Of a stretch of 64,000 bases of DNA, positions 19,920 to 28,060 are shown in pieces. How positions within the stretch are numbered: the first letter of the stretch is position 1; every line of letters begins with the position of its first letter. The DNA is from Streptococcus pneumoniae. Its GTDB lineage: Bacteria > Bacillota > Bacilli > Lactobacillales > Streptococcaceae. Below the pieces are notes generated by a model. The model searched no databases, was not told the origin of the DNA, and saw only the letters and a program-made list of their open reading frames with translations. Where the stretch lies: the NCBI RefSeq assembly GCF_001457635.1, contig NZ_LN831051.1, positions 310,001-374,000 of the forward strand, in the 5' to 3' direction. Made by a program: the position numbers and the translations under genes.

Positions 19920-20660
19920 ACTAACTTCAAAAAAACTTCCACTATTAATTGAAAAAATTGATAGAGATAAATTAAAAATCTATATTGAAACTCATCCCGA
20001 TGCTTATTTGACTGAAATAGCTGCTGAATTCAACTGTCCTCCAACAACTATTCATTACGCTCTAAAGGCTATGGGATATAGTCTAAAAAAGAGCCGTACC
20101 TACTGCGAACAAGACCCAGAAAAAGTAAATCGGTTCCTTAAAGAATTGAATCACTTAAGCTACCTGACTCCTATTTATATTTATGAGACAGGGGTTGAGA
20201 CCTATTTTTATCTCGAATATGATCGAGCCTTGAGCAGGCAGTTAGTCTCTCTGGAAGAAGATATAATTATTTGAATTAAGATCGAGACAACGCACACCAG
20301 AGATTGCGATACTGTTATAGAAGTACTAATGCCCTTTTTTGTTTCAATATACTATGGCTCCGATGACCTATAAAGATACGATGACGAGTGACTTTTTCGA
20401 AGCTTGCTTCCAAAAATTCTTACTACCTACTTTAGATACACCATCCCTTATCATTATGGACAATGCAAGGTTTCACAGAATGAACATGTGTAAGGAGCAG
20501 GGCATAGACTGTTACCACTTCCTACCTATTCACCCGAGTATAATCCCATTGAGAAAATATGGGCTTACATCAAAAACATCTCAGAATAATATTGTCAAAT
20601 TACGATGCTTTTCTTGAGGCACTTTTGTCCTATTCTTGTTTCAGCTGATTATACTCCGTT
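19920..20660 (+). mobile_element. IS630-type insertion sequence remnant (IS630-Spn1-like)
   Basis: The left half encodes IEKIDRDKL, TEIAAEFNCPPTTIHYALK and DPEKVNRFLKELNHLS; the right half encodes MAPMTYKDTMTSDFFEA and IIMDNARFHR, which holds one catalytic Asp of the DDE domain. The halves are in different frames with stops between, and the middle (around 20220-20330) is scrambled. This matches the pneumococcal IS630-Spn1 transposase in decayed form. It lies at the upstream edge of the biosynthetic cluster. The 19721-19920 gap holds the GT4 upstream region. Confidence 0.82.
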
Positions 20661-20662
20661 AT

Positions 20663-20800
20663 TGGGCAGCTACGGAACAGTCGATGGGACGATGGGGGGG
20701 ACATAAAAAAATCCTCCAGTTTTGTTTTTTATAACAGTATACTGGAGAATTGACAATCTCGGTAGATACCTCGTTATAGCGCGGTTACTTATTAGGCAGT
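20663..20800 (+). repeat. Diverged direct repeat, right of the biosynthetic cluster
   Basis: It shares an ordered set of blocks with 11331-11470: TGGGCAG, GGAACAG, GACGATG, ATCCTCCAGTTTTG, AGTATACTGGAG and GCGCGGTTAC. The orientation is the same. It lies between the IS630 remnant and IS1167. Confidence 0.6.
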
Positions 20801-20858
20801 TACAAAACAACTGTGAACAGAAAACATTCCAGAGTCAGACAAGACTTTGGAATGCTTT

Positions 20859-22322
20859 GGCTCTATAATTTCTGTAGTGGGTAATCCCACCCCAGGAATT
20901 ATAGGGTCGTTTCTTGTAGAAAAAAAGCCCCATATGACCTATAATGAAAAGCGTCTAACCAACTCATTAGAAAGGGTTCATATGGAACAACTTAAGAATA
21001 CCACAGATTTGCTCGGATTGGAAGACAAAAATATCAAAATCTTGTCTGTTCTGAAATACCAAACCCATCTAGTCGTTCAGGCAAAGTTGGATTCCCCCGC
21101 TTCTCCTTGTCCTCATTGTCAAGGGAAGATGATCAAATACGACTTCCAGAAAGCCTCTAAAATTCCGCTTCTCGACTGTCAGGGTTTACCCACGGTACTG
21201 CATCTCAAAAAGCGCCGCTTTCAGTGCAAGAATTGCCTTAAGGTGGTCGTTTCTCAAACATCCATTGTCAAGAAAAATTGCCAGATTTCCAACATGGTGA
21301 GACAAAAAATCGCTCAGCTCCTCCTTGAAAAGCAGTCTATGACTGAGATTGCCCACAGATTGGCGGGCTCAACTTCCACCGTCATCCGAAAACTGAGGGA
21401 ATTTAAGTTTGAAACCGATTGGACCAAGTTGCCAAAAGTTATGAGTTGGGATGAGTATAGCTTCAAAAAGAGCAAAATGAGCTTCATTGCCCAAGATTTT
21501 GAGTCCAAATCCATCCTCGCAATTTTAGACGGACGAACTCATGCGGTGATTCGAAACCATTTCCAACGCTATCAGAGAGAGGTTCGGGAGCTGGTCGAGG
21601 TCATCACCATGGACATGTACAGCCCTTATTATCGGCTCGCTAAGCAACTCTTTCCAAAGGCGAAGATTGTTCTTGACCGCTTCCACATTGTCCAACATCT
21701 GAGCCGAGCTATGAACCGAGTACGAATCCAAATCATGAACCAATTTGACCGAAAATCCTTGGAGTATCGGGCGCTCAAGCGCTTTTGGAACCCTCGCTTT
21801 TTCGTTTCTAGGCTCGGGCTAAATCAGTCCACTGGACTGATTTACTACACCAGGATAGCTTCAAGCTCTGTCAGAAACGATTCTATCAGCCCACGTTTCG
21901 AATGCACTTAACCCATCGGGAAGTACGAGATAAGCTGCTTTCTTACTCTGAGGGATTACAGGTTCACTACGAACTCTATCAACTCCTGCTCTTTCATTTT
22001 CAAGAGAAGAATGCCGACCATTTCTTTGGATTGATTGAGCAAGAACTGCCAACGGTTCATCCGCTTTTTCAAACGGTCTTTTGGACTTTTTTAAGGGATA
22101 GAGATAAGATTATCAACGCACTTAAGCTGCCTTATTCCAACGCTAAACTTGAAGCGACCAATAATTTGATTAAGGTTATCAAGCGCAAAGCCTTTGGTTT
22201 CCGGAACTTTAACAATTTTAAAAAACGGATTTTGATGACTTTGAACATCAAAAAAGAGAGTACGAATTTCGTACTCTCCAGATTGTAGCTTTTCGCCTAC
22301 CCACTACACTTGACAAAGAGCC
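20859..22322 (+). mobile_element. IS1167 (ISL3 family), degenerate copy
   Basis: It is 1464 bases long and bounded by inverted repeats: left GGCTCTATAATTTCTGTAG at 20859, and right (reverse strand) GGCTCTTTGTCAAGTGTAG ending at 22322, both continuing TGGGTA. It contains a frameshifted transposase gene. The flanking 8-mers do not match, so no target duplication is left. The right end stops 5 bases from the tsaD stop codon. Confidence 0.9.
20982..22288 (+). pseudogene. IS1167 transposase, interrupted by an insertion of about 55 bp
   Basis: The start at 20982 gives MEQLKNTTDLLGLEDKN. The zinc-binding region CPHCQGK and CKNCLK is followed by the helix-turn-helix and the DDE domain with DEYSFKKSK and ITMDMYSPY. 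At about 21791 the frame runs into inserted DNA and ends. The C-terminal part resumes in another frame as MHLTHREVRDKL through AKLEATNNLIKVIKRKAFG. The inserted stretch contains the palindrome AAATCAGTCC/GGACTGATTT (21821-21843). The enzyme cannot be made whole. Confidence 0.88.
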
Positions 22323-22327
22323 ACTCT

Positions 22328-23338
22328 TTATTCCATGGTATCAAAGGCAAGACTTGGTTTGGCATTGAGGTCCCAGCCTGCGAAGTTTTCTTTGTTCCAC
22401 TCGCTGACGCTGGCATAGGCAATCATACCTGCATTGTCTCCGCAGAGTCGCAGAGGGGGGATGATAACCTTGACATCTGTGATTTCGGCTGCTAGGCGTT
22501 CTCTGAGACCTTTATTGGCTGCCACACCACCTGCCACAACTAGGGTTTTAACAGGATATTTCTCCAAAGCCTTCTTAGTTTTTGCCATGAGAATGTCCAT
22601 AACTGCTGCTTGGAAGGAAGCACACAAATCTTCTGTAGACAGGCTTTCTCCCTTTTGCTCGGCATTGTGATGAAGATTGATAAAGGCAGATTTCAAACCT
22701 GAGAAGGAGAACTCCAGATTATCTTCCTTAATCATGGCACGGGGGAAATCATAAATATCCTGCCCCTGATGAGCCAGATCGTCAATCTCACGACCTGCAG
22801 GATAGGTCAAGCCCATGACACGACCGACCTTGTCATAAGCCTCCCCAACTGCATCGTCTCGTGTCTCCCCAACAATCTTGTAATCGCCAGCCTCAGAAAC
22901 ATAGACCAACTCTGTGTGCCCACCACTGACTAAAAGGGCTAGCAAGGGAAACTCCAAAGGCTCCACACTCTGAGCTGCCATGAGGTGCCCAGCCATGTGA
23001 TTAACAGGAATCAGTGGAAGTCCGTGAGCCCAAGCAAAGGCCTTGGCAGCTGACAAACCAACTAGCAAGGCTCCGACCAAGCCTGGTCCGTAGGTAACCG
23101 CAACAGCTGTCACGTCCTCTTCGGTAATCCCTGCTTCTGCCAATGCCTCCTCGATACAGGCTGTAATGACCTCGACATGGTGACGACTGGCTACTTCGGG
23201 CACTACGCCACCAAAACGTTTGTGACTCTCAATTTGACTAGCAATGACATTGGACAAGAGCTCATCGTCGTTTTTCAAGACGGCGACACTGGTCTCATCA
23301 CAGGATGTCTCAAATGCTAAAATATATCTATCCTTCAT
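22328..23338 (-). CDS. tsaD: tRNA threonylcarbamoyltransferase subunit TsaD
   Basis: A 336-residue ASKHA-fold protein that transfers the threonylcarbamoyl group to A37 of ANN-decoding tRNAs. It opens [16 protein letters not shown], has the iron-binding HxxxH as HMAGH near residue 112, and the ATP-site SGGHTELV. The length is normal. The start overlaps the end of rimI by 11 bases, completing a tsaB-rimI-tsaD operon. IS1167 lies just after its stop, so the insertion spared the gene. Confidence 0.96.
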   Translation of the reverse strand: MKDRYILAFETSCDETSVAVLKNDDELLSNVIASQIESHKRFGGVVPEVASRHHVEVITACIEEALAEAGITEEDVTAVAVTYGPGLVGALLVGLSAAKAFAWAHGLPLIPVNHMAGHLMAAQSVEPLEFPLLALLVSGGHTELVYVSEAGDYKIVGETRDDAVGEAYDKVGRVMGLTYPAGREIDDLAHQGQDIYDFPRAMIKEDNLEFSFSGLKSAFINLHHNAEQKGESLSTEDLCASFQAAVMDILMAKTKKALEKYPVKTLVVAGGVAANKGLRERLAAEITDVKVIIPPLRLCGDNAGMIAYASVSEWNKENFAGWDLNAKPSLAFDTME

Positions 23339-23765
23339 CTATTTCTCTCTTCATGATAATGGCGTCCTCGACTGGGTCATGGTAGTAGGCCTTTCGCTCA
23401 GCGATAACTGCCATCTTTTCTTTCTTGTAAAATGCTTGCGCTCGTTGATTTGACTGTCTGACTTCGAGGAAAATTTCCTTGTCTGTCGGCAATTGAGCAA
23501 ACAAGGCTGACGCAATCCCCTGACTCTGATAAGCTCCTTTGACAGCGATTTGCAGGACTTCTGCTTCAAAAAGATTCTCCTGCACAGCTAGAAATCCAAT
23601 CACTTCTGCCCCATCATAAGCCAAAGCATACCAAGTCTGGTCTTGGGACAGGTCTGCTTGGATTTGTTCCAGCGTCCAAGGACTGACTGGGTAAACAGCT
23701 ATCATAACAGCGTAGATGGCTTGAGCCAAGTCAGGATGTTTTTGGATTCGTTTGATTTCTATCAT
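23328..23765 (-). CDS. rimI: Ribosomal-protein S18 alanine N-acetyltransferase (RimI-type GNAT)
   Basis: A 145-residue GNAT enzyme. The acetyl-CoA loop reads [15 protein letters not shown] near residue 75, followed by [17 protein letters not shown]. In many Firmicutes this gene lies between tsaB and tsaD, as here, with overlaps of 4 and 11 bases. It probably acetylates the N-terminal Ala of ribosomal protein S18 and perhaps other proteins. Substrate choice is inferred from family and context. Confidence 0.9.
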   Translation of the reverse strand: MIEIKRIQKHPDLAQAIYAVMIAVYPVSPWTLEQIQADLSQDQTWYALAYDGAEVIGFLAVQENLFEAEVLQIAVKGAYQSQGIASALFAQLPTDKEIFLEVRQSNQRAQAFYKKEKMAVIAERKAYYHDPVEDAIIMKREIDEG

Positions 23766-24445
23766 AAGCGTTTAATGTAAGACTCGCCAGACTCGGTGTG
23801 ATTCTTGAGCCAGTTTTCCTCAGCTTCGACACGCTTGAGGTAGTTCGGCACAAAATCATGCAAGGAGTCTGCTTCCTTGTCCCAGGCCCATAGAGCTAGA
23901 TTAGCTGCATTTGGCAAGGTTTCTTTGAAATTAGTCCTTGGCAAGTATTCTTGAATCTGCTCAACAAAGGGGCCAACTTCTCCGACAAAGGTAACCTGAC
24001 TAGCACCCTTGATTAACTCAATCACTCGCTCAAAGGGTAAGTGAGCTTCTGGCATGACGGGTTTAGCATTTTCATAAAATCCTGCATAAACATTGTTGCG
24101 ACGCGCATCCATCAAAGAGACGAACAAGCCTTCTTGTTGGTAGGGTACCAGAGCCAAGAGGCTAGACATACCAACTAACTCGATGTTCAGAGTATGAGCC
24201 AAAGTCTTGGCAGTGGCTACCGCAATTCGCAAGCCTGTGTAGCTACCTGGCCCTTCAGCCACCACGATTCGGTCCAAATCCTTGGGTGTCCAGTCCAAAC
24301 TTGCCATCAAAAAATCGATGGCAGGCATGAGGGTAATACTGTGATTTTTCTTAATATTAATCGTCATCTCGGCAAGAATCTGCTTATCCTCTAAAATAGC
24401 GAGAGAAAGAGCCTTGCTGGACGTATCAAAAGCTAATACTTTCAT
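23762..24445 (-). CDS. tsaB: tRNA threonylcarbamoyladenosine complex subunit TsaB
   Basis: A 227-residue ASKHA-fold partner of TsaD. It begins MKVLAFDTSSKALSLAIL and contains VAEGPGSYTGLRIAVATAKTL-type residues near 65-85, the dimer interface with TsaD. It lacks the metal ligands of TsaD, as expected. It is the first gene of the operon and is followed with overlap by rimI and tsaD. The divergent neighbour is the competence-induced cib operon. Confidence 0.95.
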   Translation of the reverse strand: MKVLAFDTSSKALSLAILEDKQILAEMTINIKKNHSITLMPAIDFLMASLDWTPKDLDRIVVAEGPGSYTGLRIAVATAKTLAHTLNIELVGMSSLLALVPYQQEGLFVSLMDARRNNVYAGFYENAKPVMPEAHLPFERVIELIKGASQVTFVGEVGPFVEQIQEYLPRTNFKETLPNAANLALWAWDKEADSLHDFVPNYLKRVEAEENWLKNHTESGESYIKRL

Positions 24446-24581
24446 AACACATTCCTATCTTTTTGTCTGCTTACTATTATACTACAAAAGCTGGCACATG
24501 GGAATTTTCTTTGCCCCCAGACAAGAGTGCCCTCACTTAACTAAAAATAATTTAAAAAAATGCTCACTTTTCCTTTTCTTT

Positions 24582-24589
24582 TCCGAATA
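24582..24589 (+). promoter_or_regulatory. Competence sigma (ComX) cin-box of cibABC
   Basis: TCCGAATA differs at one base from the ComX box TACGAATA and follows the usual T-rich stretch. It lies 33 bases before the cibA start, with ribosome site AAAGGAGG in between. This fits late-competence transcription. Confidence 0.72.
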
Positions 24590-24622
24590 TAAAAGTGAAC
24601 AAGAAAAAAGGAGGAAAATTCA

Positions 24623-24808
24623 ATGACAAATTTTGACATTCTTGACAATCAATTTTTATCCTTATCTGAAAATGAATTATCAGATATTGATGGCGGTCTC
24701 GCTCCCTTGGTTATCTTTGGAGTAGCAGTATCTTGGAAAGCTATTGCAGGTGGAACAGCACTTATAGGTTCTGGTTTGGCAGCTGGTTATTTTTTAGGAG
24801 GAGATTAA
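24623..24808 (+). CDS. cibA: Competence-induced bacteriocin peptide CibA
   Basis: A 61-residue double-glycine peptide. The leader (residues 1-25) ends ELSDIDGG, and the mature part is a hydrophobic helix with small residues (AIAGGTALIGSGLAAGYFLGG), typical of two-peptide bacteriocins with GxxxG-like motifs. It is the first gene of the cib operon, which kills non-competent siblings during transformation in pneumococcus. The ribosome site AAAGGAGG is strong. Processing is by a ComA/BlpA transporter elsewhere. Confidence 0.88.
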   Translation: MTNFDILDNQFLSLSENELSDIDGGLAPLVIFGVAVSWKAIAGGTALIGSGLAAGYFLGGD

Positions 24809-24809
24809 T

Positions 24810-24962
24810 ATGATGAAAAATTTGAACAACTATCGTGAAATTTCTAATAAGGAATTGCAAGAAATCAAGGGTGGCTTTGGTGTAGGTGTTGGTATCGCTT
24901 TATTTATGGCAGGTTATACCATTGGAAAAGACCTTCGTAAAAAGTTTGGTAAGTCATGCTAG
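24810..24962 (+). CDS. cibB: Competence-induced bacteriocin peptide CibB
   Basis: A 50-codon gene whose product starts MMKNLNNYREIS. The leader ends LQEIKGG at residue 22, and the mature 28 residues (FGVGVGIALFMAGYTIG, then a Lys/Arg tail) carry GxxxG-type spacing. It starts one base after the cibA stop behind TAGGAGG, so the two peptides are made together. The last codons overlap the cibC start. The second ATG at 24813 is also possible. Confidence 0.86.
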   Translation: MMKNLNNYREISNKELQEIKGGFGVGVGIALFMAGYTIGKDLRKKFGKSC

Positions 24963-25153
24963 ATAAGAAACACATTTTTAGAAGGATAAATTTTATTGTC
25001 TTCATCTCTTACAGTTTGCTCAGCATTCTCAATGATTTGAACATTACTACTATCCCTTTACCATTCGATTTATCTGTTTGTATTGTTTTATTTTTATGCT
25101 TCAACTCTATTTTTGAGCAGAACAATGACTCCCATAAAAATAATAAGCTTTGA
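24956..25153 (+). CDS. cibC: Bacteriocin immunity protein CibC
   Basis: A 65-residue protein with two membrane segments (residues 11-28 and 36-52) and a polar Asn/Lys tail. Its ATG lies inside the last codons of cibB, so it is translationally coupled. It would protect the producer cell from CibAB. Immunity function is known for the locus in pneumococcus and is inferred here from position and topology. Confidence 0.8.
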   Translation: MLDKKHIFRRINFIVFISYSLLSILNDLNITTIPLPFDLSVCIVLFLCFNSIFEQNNDSHKNNKL

Positions 25154-25164
25154 AAATTCCATTG

Positions 25165-25488
25165 TCATGTCATGTTAGAAAAATGCAAAGACCACCTCAT
25201 CTTGATAGATGGGGTGGAATTTTCGTGTCGTAAATCTACTATCTCTACATCCCCAAACAAAAAACCCCAGCATAAGCAGGGCAATCCAAAGTAAAATACA
25301 AACCAAACGACATAGGTCACGAGGAGGAGAAAAAGCGAGTAGAGAGTCACAAAGGTAATTTTCCTCAAGAACTTGGTTTGTCATCGTTCCAGTTTGGCAA
25401 ATAGAAGATTTCCTCCATAAACGCAAGCAACAAAAACGATAAAAGCTAGCAAACGAACTCCGATAGCAAAAGCAAATAAGTTATACAT
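25165..25488 (-). pseudogene. Small membrane protein gene with an in-frame TGA
   Basis: The ATG at 25488 follows AAGGAGG at a good distance and opens MYNLFAFAIGVRLLAF, a membrane helix. TGA at 25383-25381 stops it after 35 residues. The same frame then continues QTKFLRKITFVTLYS with another long hydrophobic stretch to 25165, giving about 107 codons. A Trp TGG to TGA change would explain this. Function is unknown; the 35-residue product may still be made. Confidence 0.55.
25192..25217. terminator. Terminator between cibC and the small membrane pseudogene
   Basis: CCACCTCATC pairs with GATGGGGTGG around TTGATA. On the + strand it is followed by AATTTT. It overlaps the 3' end of the minus-strand pseudogene and ends the cib transcript. 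Confidence 0.55.
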
Positions 25489-25578
25489 AGGGCAACCTCC
25501 TTGACTTAAAATCTATATGGAATTATGACAAGCAATAAATTTCACTTCCGTTATCAACATAATACATTTTCTTTGTTT

Positions 25579-25593
25579 TTGCAAACGCTTACC
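25579..25593 (+). promoter_or_regulatory. Possible CcpA cre site
   Basis: TTGCAAACGCTTACC matches the cre pattern WTGNAANCGNWNNCW at every defined position but the last. It is upstream of both the rpoY promoter and the divergent small membrane pseudogene, so the target is unclear. Confidence 0.4.
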
Positions 25594-25628
25594 AAAGAAA
25601 TCGTCCCCTAACTTTCTCGTTTCCGTCT

Positions 25629-25657
25629 TTTACTAATTTTTCATTTTGTGGTATAAT
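25629..25657 (+). promoter_or_regulatory. rpoY-rnjA promoter
   Basis: The extended -10 box TGGTATAAT ends at 25657, with TTTACT as a weak -35 hexamer 17 bases upstream. The 5' leader of about 105 bases ends in AAAGGAAC before rpoY. Confidence 0.6.
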
Positions 25658-25767
25658 TGAAATAATTGTAACGAATCAAGGTCAATCTAGACACAAAATG
25701 GAATGAAATCAAGCAAATCTCTGCTAAAAGTTTGGAATAAGCTGACCTGTAAATAGAAAGGAACTAT

Positions 25768-26001
25768 ATGATTTACAAAGTTTTTTATCAAGAAACAAAA
25801 GAACGTAGCCCACGTCGTGAAACAACACGCGCGCTTTACCTAGACATCGATGCCAGCTCAGAACTTGAGGGTCGTATCGCTGCTCGCCAACTTGTCGAAG
25901 AAAATCGCCCAGAGTACAATATCGAATATATCGAACTCTTGTCTGACAAATTGCTCGATTACGAAAAAGAAACTGGCGCCTTCAAAATTACGGAGTTCTA
26001 A
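25768..26001 (+). CDS. rpoY: RNA polymerase epsilon subunit
   Basis: A 77-residue DUF1447/RpoY protein, the small accessory subunit of Firmicute RNA polymerase. It begins [20 protein letters not shown] and contains LYLDIDA and [15 protein letters not shown], features of this family. It is followed by the RNase J gene with a one-base gap, the usual arrangement, linking transcription and RNA decay in one transcript. Confidence 0.93.
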   Translation: MIYKVFYQETKERSPRRETTRALYLDIDASSELEGRIAARQLVEENRPEYNIEYIELLSDKLLDYEKETGAFKITEF

Positions 26002-26002
26002 T

Positions 26003-27682
26003 ATGGCCTACACTCTTAAACCTGAAGAAGTCGGCGTTTTTGCCATCGGTGGTCTAGGAGAAATCGGGAAAAACACTTACGGAATTGAATACCAAGACGA
26101 GATTATCATCGTCGATGCTGGGATTAAATTCCCAGAAGATGACTTGCTTGGTATCGACTATGTCATTCCTGACTACTCTTACATCGTAGACAATATCGAC
26201 CGCGTCAAGGCTGTTTTAATCACACACGGACACGAGGACCACATTGGTGGGATTCCGTTCCTACTCAAGCAAGCAAATGTCCCTATTTATGCTGGACCGC
26301 TTGCCTTGGCTTTGATCCGTGGGAAACTCGAAGAACACGGCCTCTTGCGCAACGCCAAACTTTACGAAATCAACCACAACACCGAGTTGACCTTTAAAAA
26401 TCTCAAGGCAACTTTCTTTAGAACGACTCACTCTATTCCAGAACCTTTGGGAATTGTCATCCATACTCCTCAAGGGAAAATCATCTGTACAGGTGACTTT
26501 AAGTTCGACTTTACTCCAGTTGGAGAACCTGCGGACTTGCACCGTATGGCAGCCCTAGGTGAAGATGGAGTGCTTTGCTTGCTCTCTGACTCGACCAATG
26601 CTGAGGTTCCAACCTTTACCAACTCTGAAAAGGTTGTCGGCCAGTCCATCATGAAGATTATCCAAGGTATCGAGGGACGTATCATCTTTGCATCCTTCGC
26701 CTCAAATATCTTCCGTCTCCAACAAGCAACGGAAGCTGCTGTTAAGACTGGGCGCAAGATTGCGGTCTTTGGTCGCTCTATGGAAAAGGCCATTGTCAAC
26801 GGAATCGATCTTGGCTACATCAAAGCTCCTAAGGGAACCTTTATTGAGCCAAATGAAATCAAAGACTATCCTGCAGGTGAGATTCTGATCCTCTGTACAG
26901 GTAGTCAAGGTGAACCTATGGCAGCCCTCTCTCGTATCGCCAACGGAACCCACCGTCAGGTACAACTCCAACCAGGCGATACCGTTATCTTCTCTTCTAG
27001 TCCCATCCCTGGAAACACTACTAGCGTCAACAAGCTGATTAACATTATTTCTGAAGCTGGTGTCGAAGTTATCCACGGTAAAGTGAACAATATCCATACA
27101 TCTGGACACGGTGGTCAGCAAGAGCAAAAACTCATGCTCCGCTTGATTAAGCCAAAATACTTCATGCCTGTCCACGGTGAATACCGCATGCAAAAAGTCC
27201 ACGCTGGACTAGCAGTGGATACTGGTGTTGAGAAGGACAATATCTTTATCATGAGCAATGGCGATGTGCTTGCCCTTACTGCTGACTCAGCTCGTATCGC
27301 AGGTCATTTCAACGCCCAAGATATCTATGTCGATGGAAATCGTATCGGTGAAATTGGCGCAGCTGTCCTCAAAGATCGTCGCGATCTATCTGAAGACGGT
27401 GTCGTTCTGGCAGTCGCAACTGTTGACTTCAAATCGCAGATGATTCTATCTGGTCCAGACATCCTCAGCCGAGGCTTTGTCTACATGAGAGAGTCTGGCG
27501 ACTTGATTCGCCAAAGCCAGCGTATCCTCTTCAATGCCATTCGTATCGCACTGAAAAATAAGGATGCTAGCGTGCAATCTGTCAATGGTGCCATTGTCAA
27601 CGCTATTCGCCCCTTCCTCTATGAAAATACCGAACGTGAACCGATCATCATCCCGATGATCCTCACACCAGATGAAGAATAA
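26003..27682 (+). CDS. rnjA: Ribonuclease J1
   Basis: A 559-residue metallo-beta-lactamase/beta-CASP nuclease with 5'-3' exonuclease and endonuclease activity on mRNA and rRNA. The zinc motif HGHEDHIGG is near residue 74, and further ligands lie in CTGDFKFD. The beta-CASP and C-terminal domains (with HTSGHG) follow. The ATG at 26003, just after the rpoY stop, is the right start; longer upstream reading in this frame overlaps rpoY and is spurious. Length is normal. Confidence 0.96.
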   Translation: MAYTLKPEEVGVFAIGGLGEIGKNTYGIEYQDEIIIVDAGIKFPEDDLLGIDYVIPDYSYIVDNIDRVKAVLITHGHEDHIGGIPFLLKQANVPIYAGPLALALIRGKLEEHGLLRNAKLYEINHNTELTFKNLKATFFRTTHSIPEPLGIVIHTPQGKIICTGDFKFDFTPVGEPADLHRMAALGEDGVLCLLSDSTNAEVPTFTNSEKVVGQSIMKIIQGIEGRIIFASFASNIFRLQQATEAAVKTGRKIAVFGRSMEKAIVNGIDLGYIKAPKGTFIEPNEIKDYPAGEILILCTGSQGEPMAALSRIANGTHRQVQLQPGDTVIFSSSPIPGNTTSVNKLINIISEAGVEVIHGKVNNIHTSGHGGQQEQKLMLRLIKPKYFMPVHGEYRMQKVHAGLAVDTGVEKDNIFIMSNGDVLALTADSARIAGHFNAQDIYVDGNRIGEIGAAVLKDRRDLSEDGVVLAVATVDFKSQMILSGPDILSRGFVYMRESGDLIRQSQRILFNAIRIALKNKDASVQSVNGAIVNAIRPFLYENTEREPIIIPMILTPDEE

Positions 27683-27863
27683 TACTCTTCAAACCACGTC
27701 AGCTTCGCCTTGCCGTATATATGTTACTGACTTCGTCAGTTCTATCCACAACCTCAAAACTGTGTTTTGAGCTGACTTCGTCAGTTCTATCTACAACCTC
27801 AAAGCAGTGCTTTGAGCAACCTACGGCTAGCTTCCTAGTTTGCTCTTTGATTTTCATTGAGTA
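27681..27863 (-). repeat. BOX element with two boxB-like units, inverted
   Basis: Read on the minus strand it starts ACTCAATGAAAATCAAAGAG, contains two CTGACGAAGTCAG-type units with TTTGAGGTTG, and ends TGGTTTGAAGAGTATT. It begins right at the rnjA stop codon. Confidence 0.92.
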
Positions 27864-27872
27864 CAAGTCAAC

Positions 27873-27902
27873 AAAACAGCTCCGTCTTCGGAGCTGTTTT
27901 TC
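27873..27902 (+). terminator. Terminator of the rpoY-rnjA transcript
   Basis: AAAACAGCTCCG pairs with CGGAGCTGTTTT around TCTT, followed by more T. It lies after the BOX, so the BOX is transcribed as part of the rnjA 3' UTR. Confidence 0.88.
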
Positions 27903-27925
27903 TCTATGCTTTCTTTTGAGATTAA

Positions 27926-28004
27926 AACTCAATGAAAATCAGACCAGAAGGCTAGGAAAATGCATAACTTGAGTTAGCTCCCATAGTTCGGGGAACTATG
28001 GGAG
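27926..28004. repeat. BOX-A fragment and strong hairpin before mnmG end
   Basis: AAAACTCAATGAAAATCAGA at 27926 is a boxA start without the rest. It is followed at 27978-28004 by a perfect 12-base-pair stem CTCCCATAGTTC/GAACTATGGGAG with a GGG loop and no T run on either side. The rest of the gap to 28060 shows no gene. Confidence 0.6.
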
Positions 28005-28060
28005 GCTGGAGATGAATCAAAGCCAAGCTTTGAACTCATTCGTAAGAAGCCGACGACGTA

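Noticed and set aside
20851..22330. Target-site duplication around IS1167
   Set aside because: The 8 bases on each side (AATGCTTT and ACTCTTTA) do not match, so none is claimed.
25850..26002. Longer N-terminus for RNase J
   Set aside because: The upstream codons overlap rpoY in another frame; the ATG at 26003 gives the family's normal start and length.
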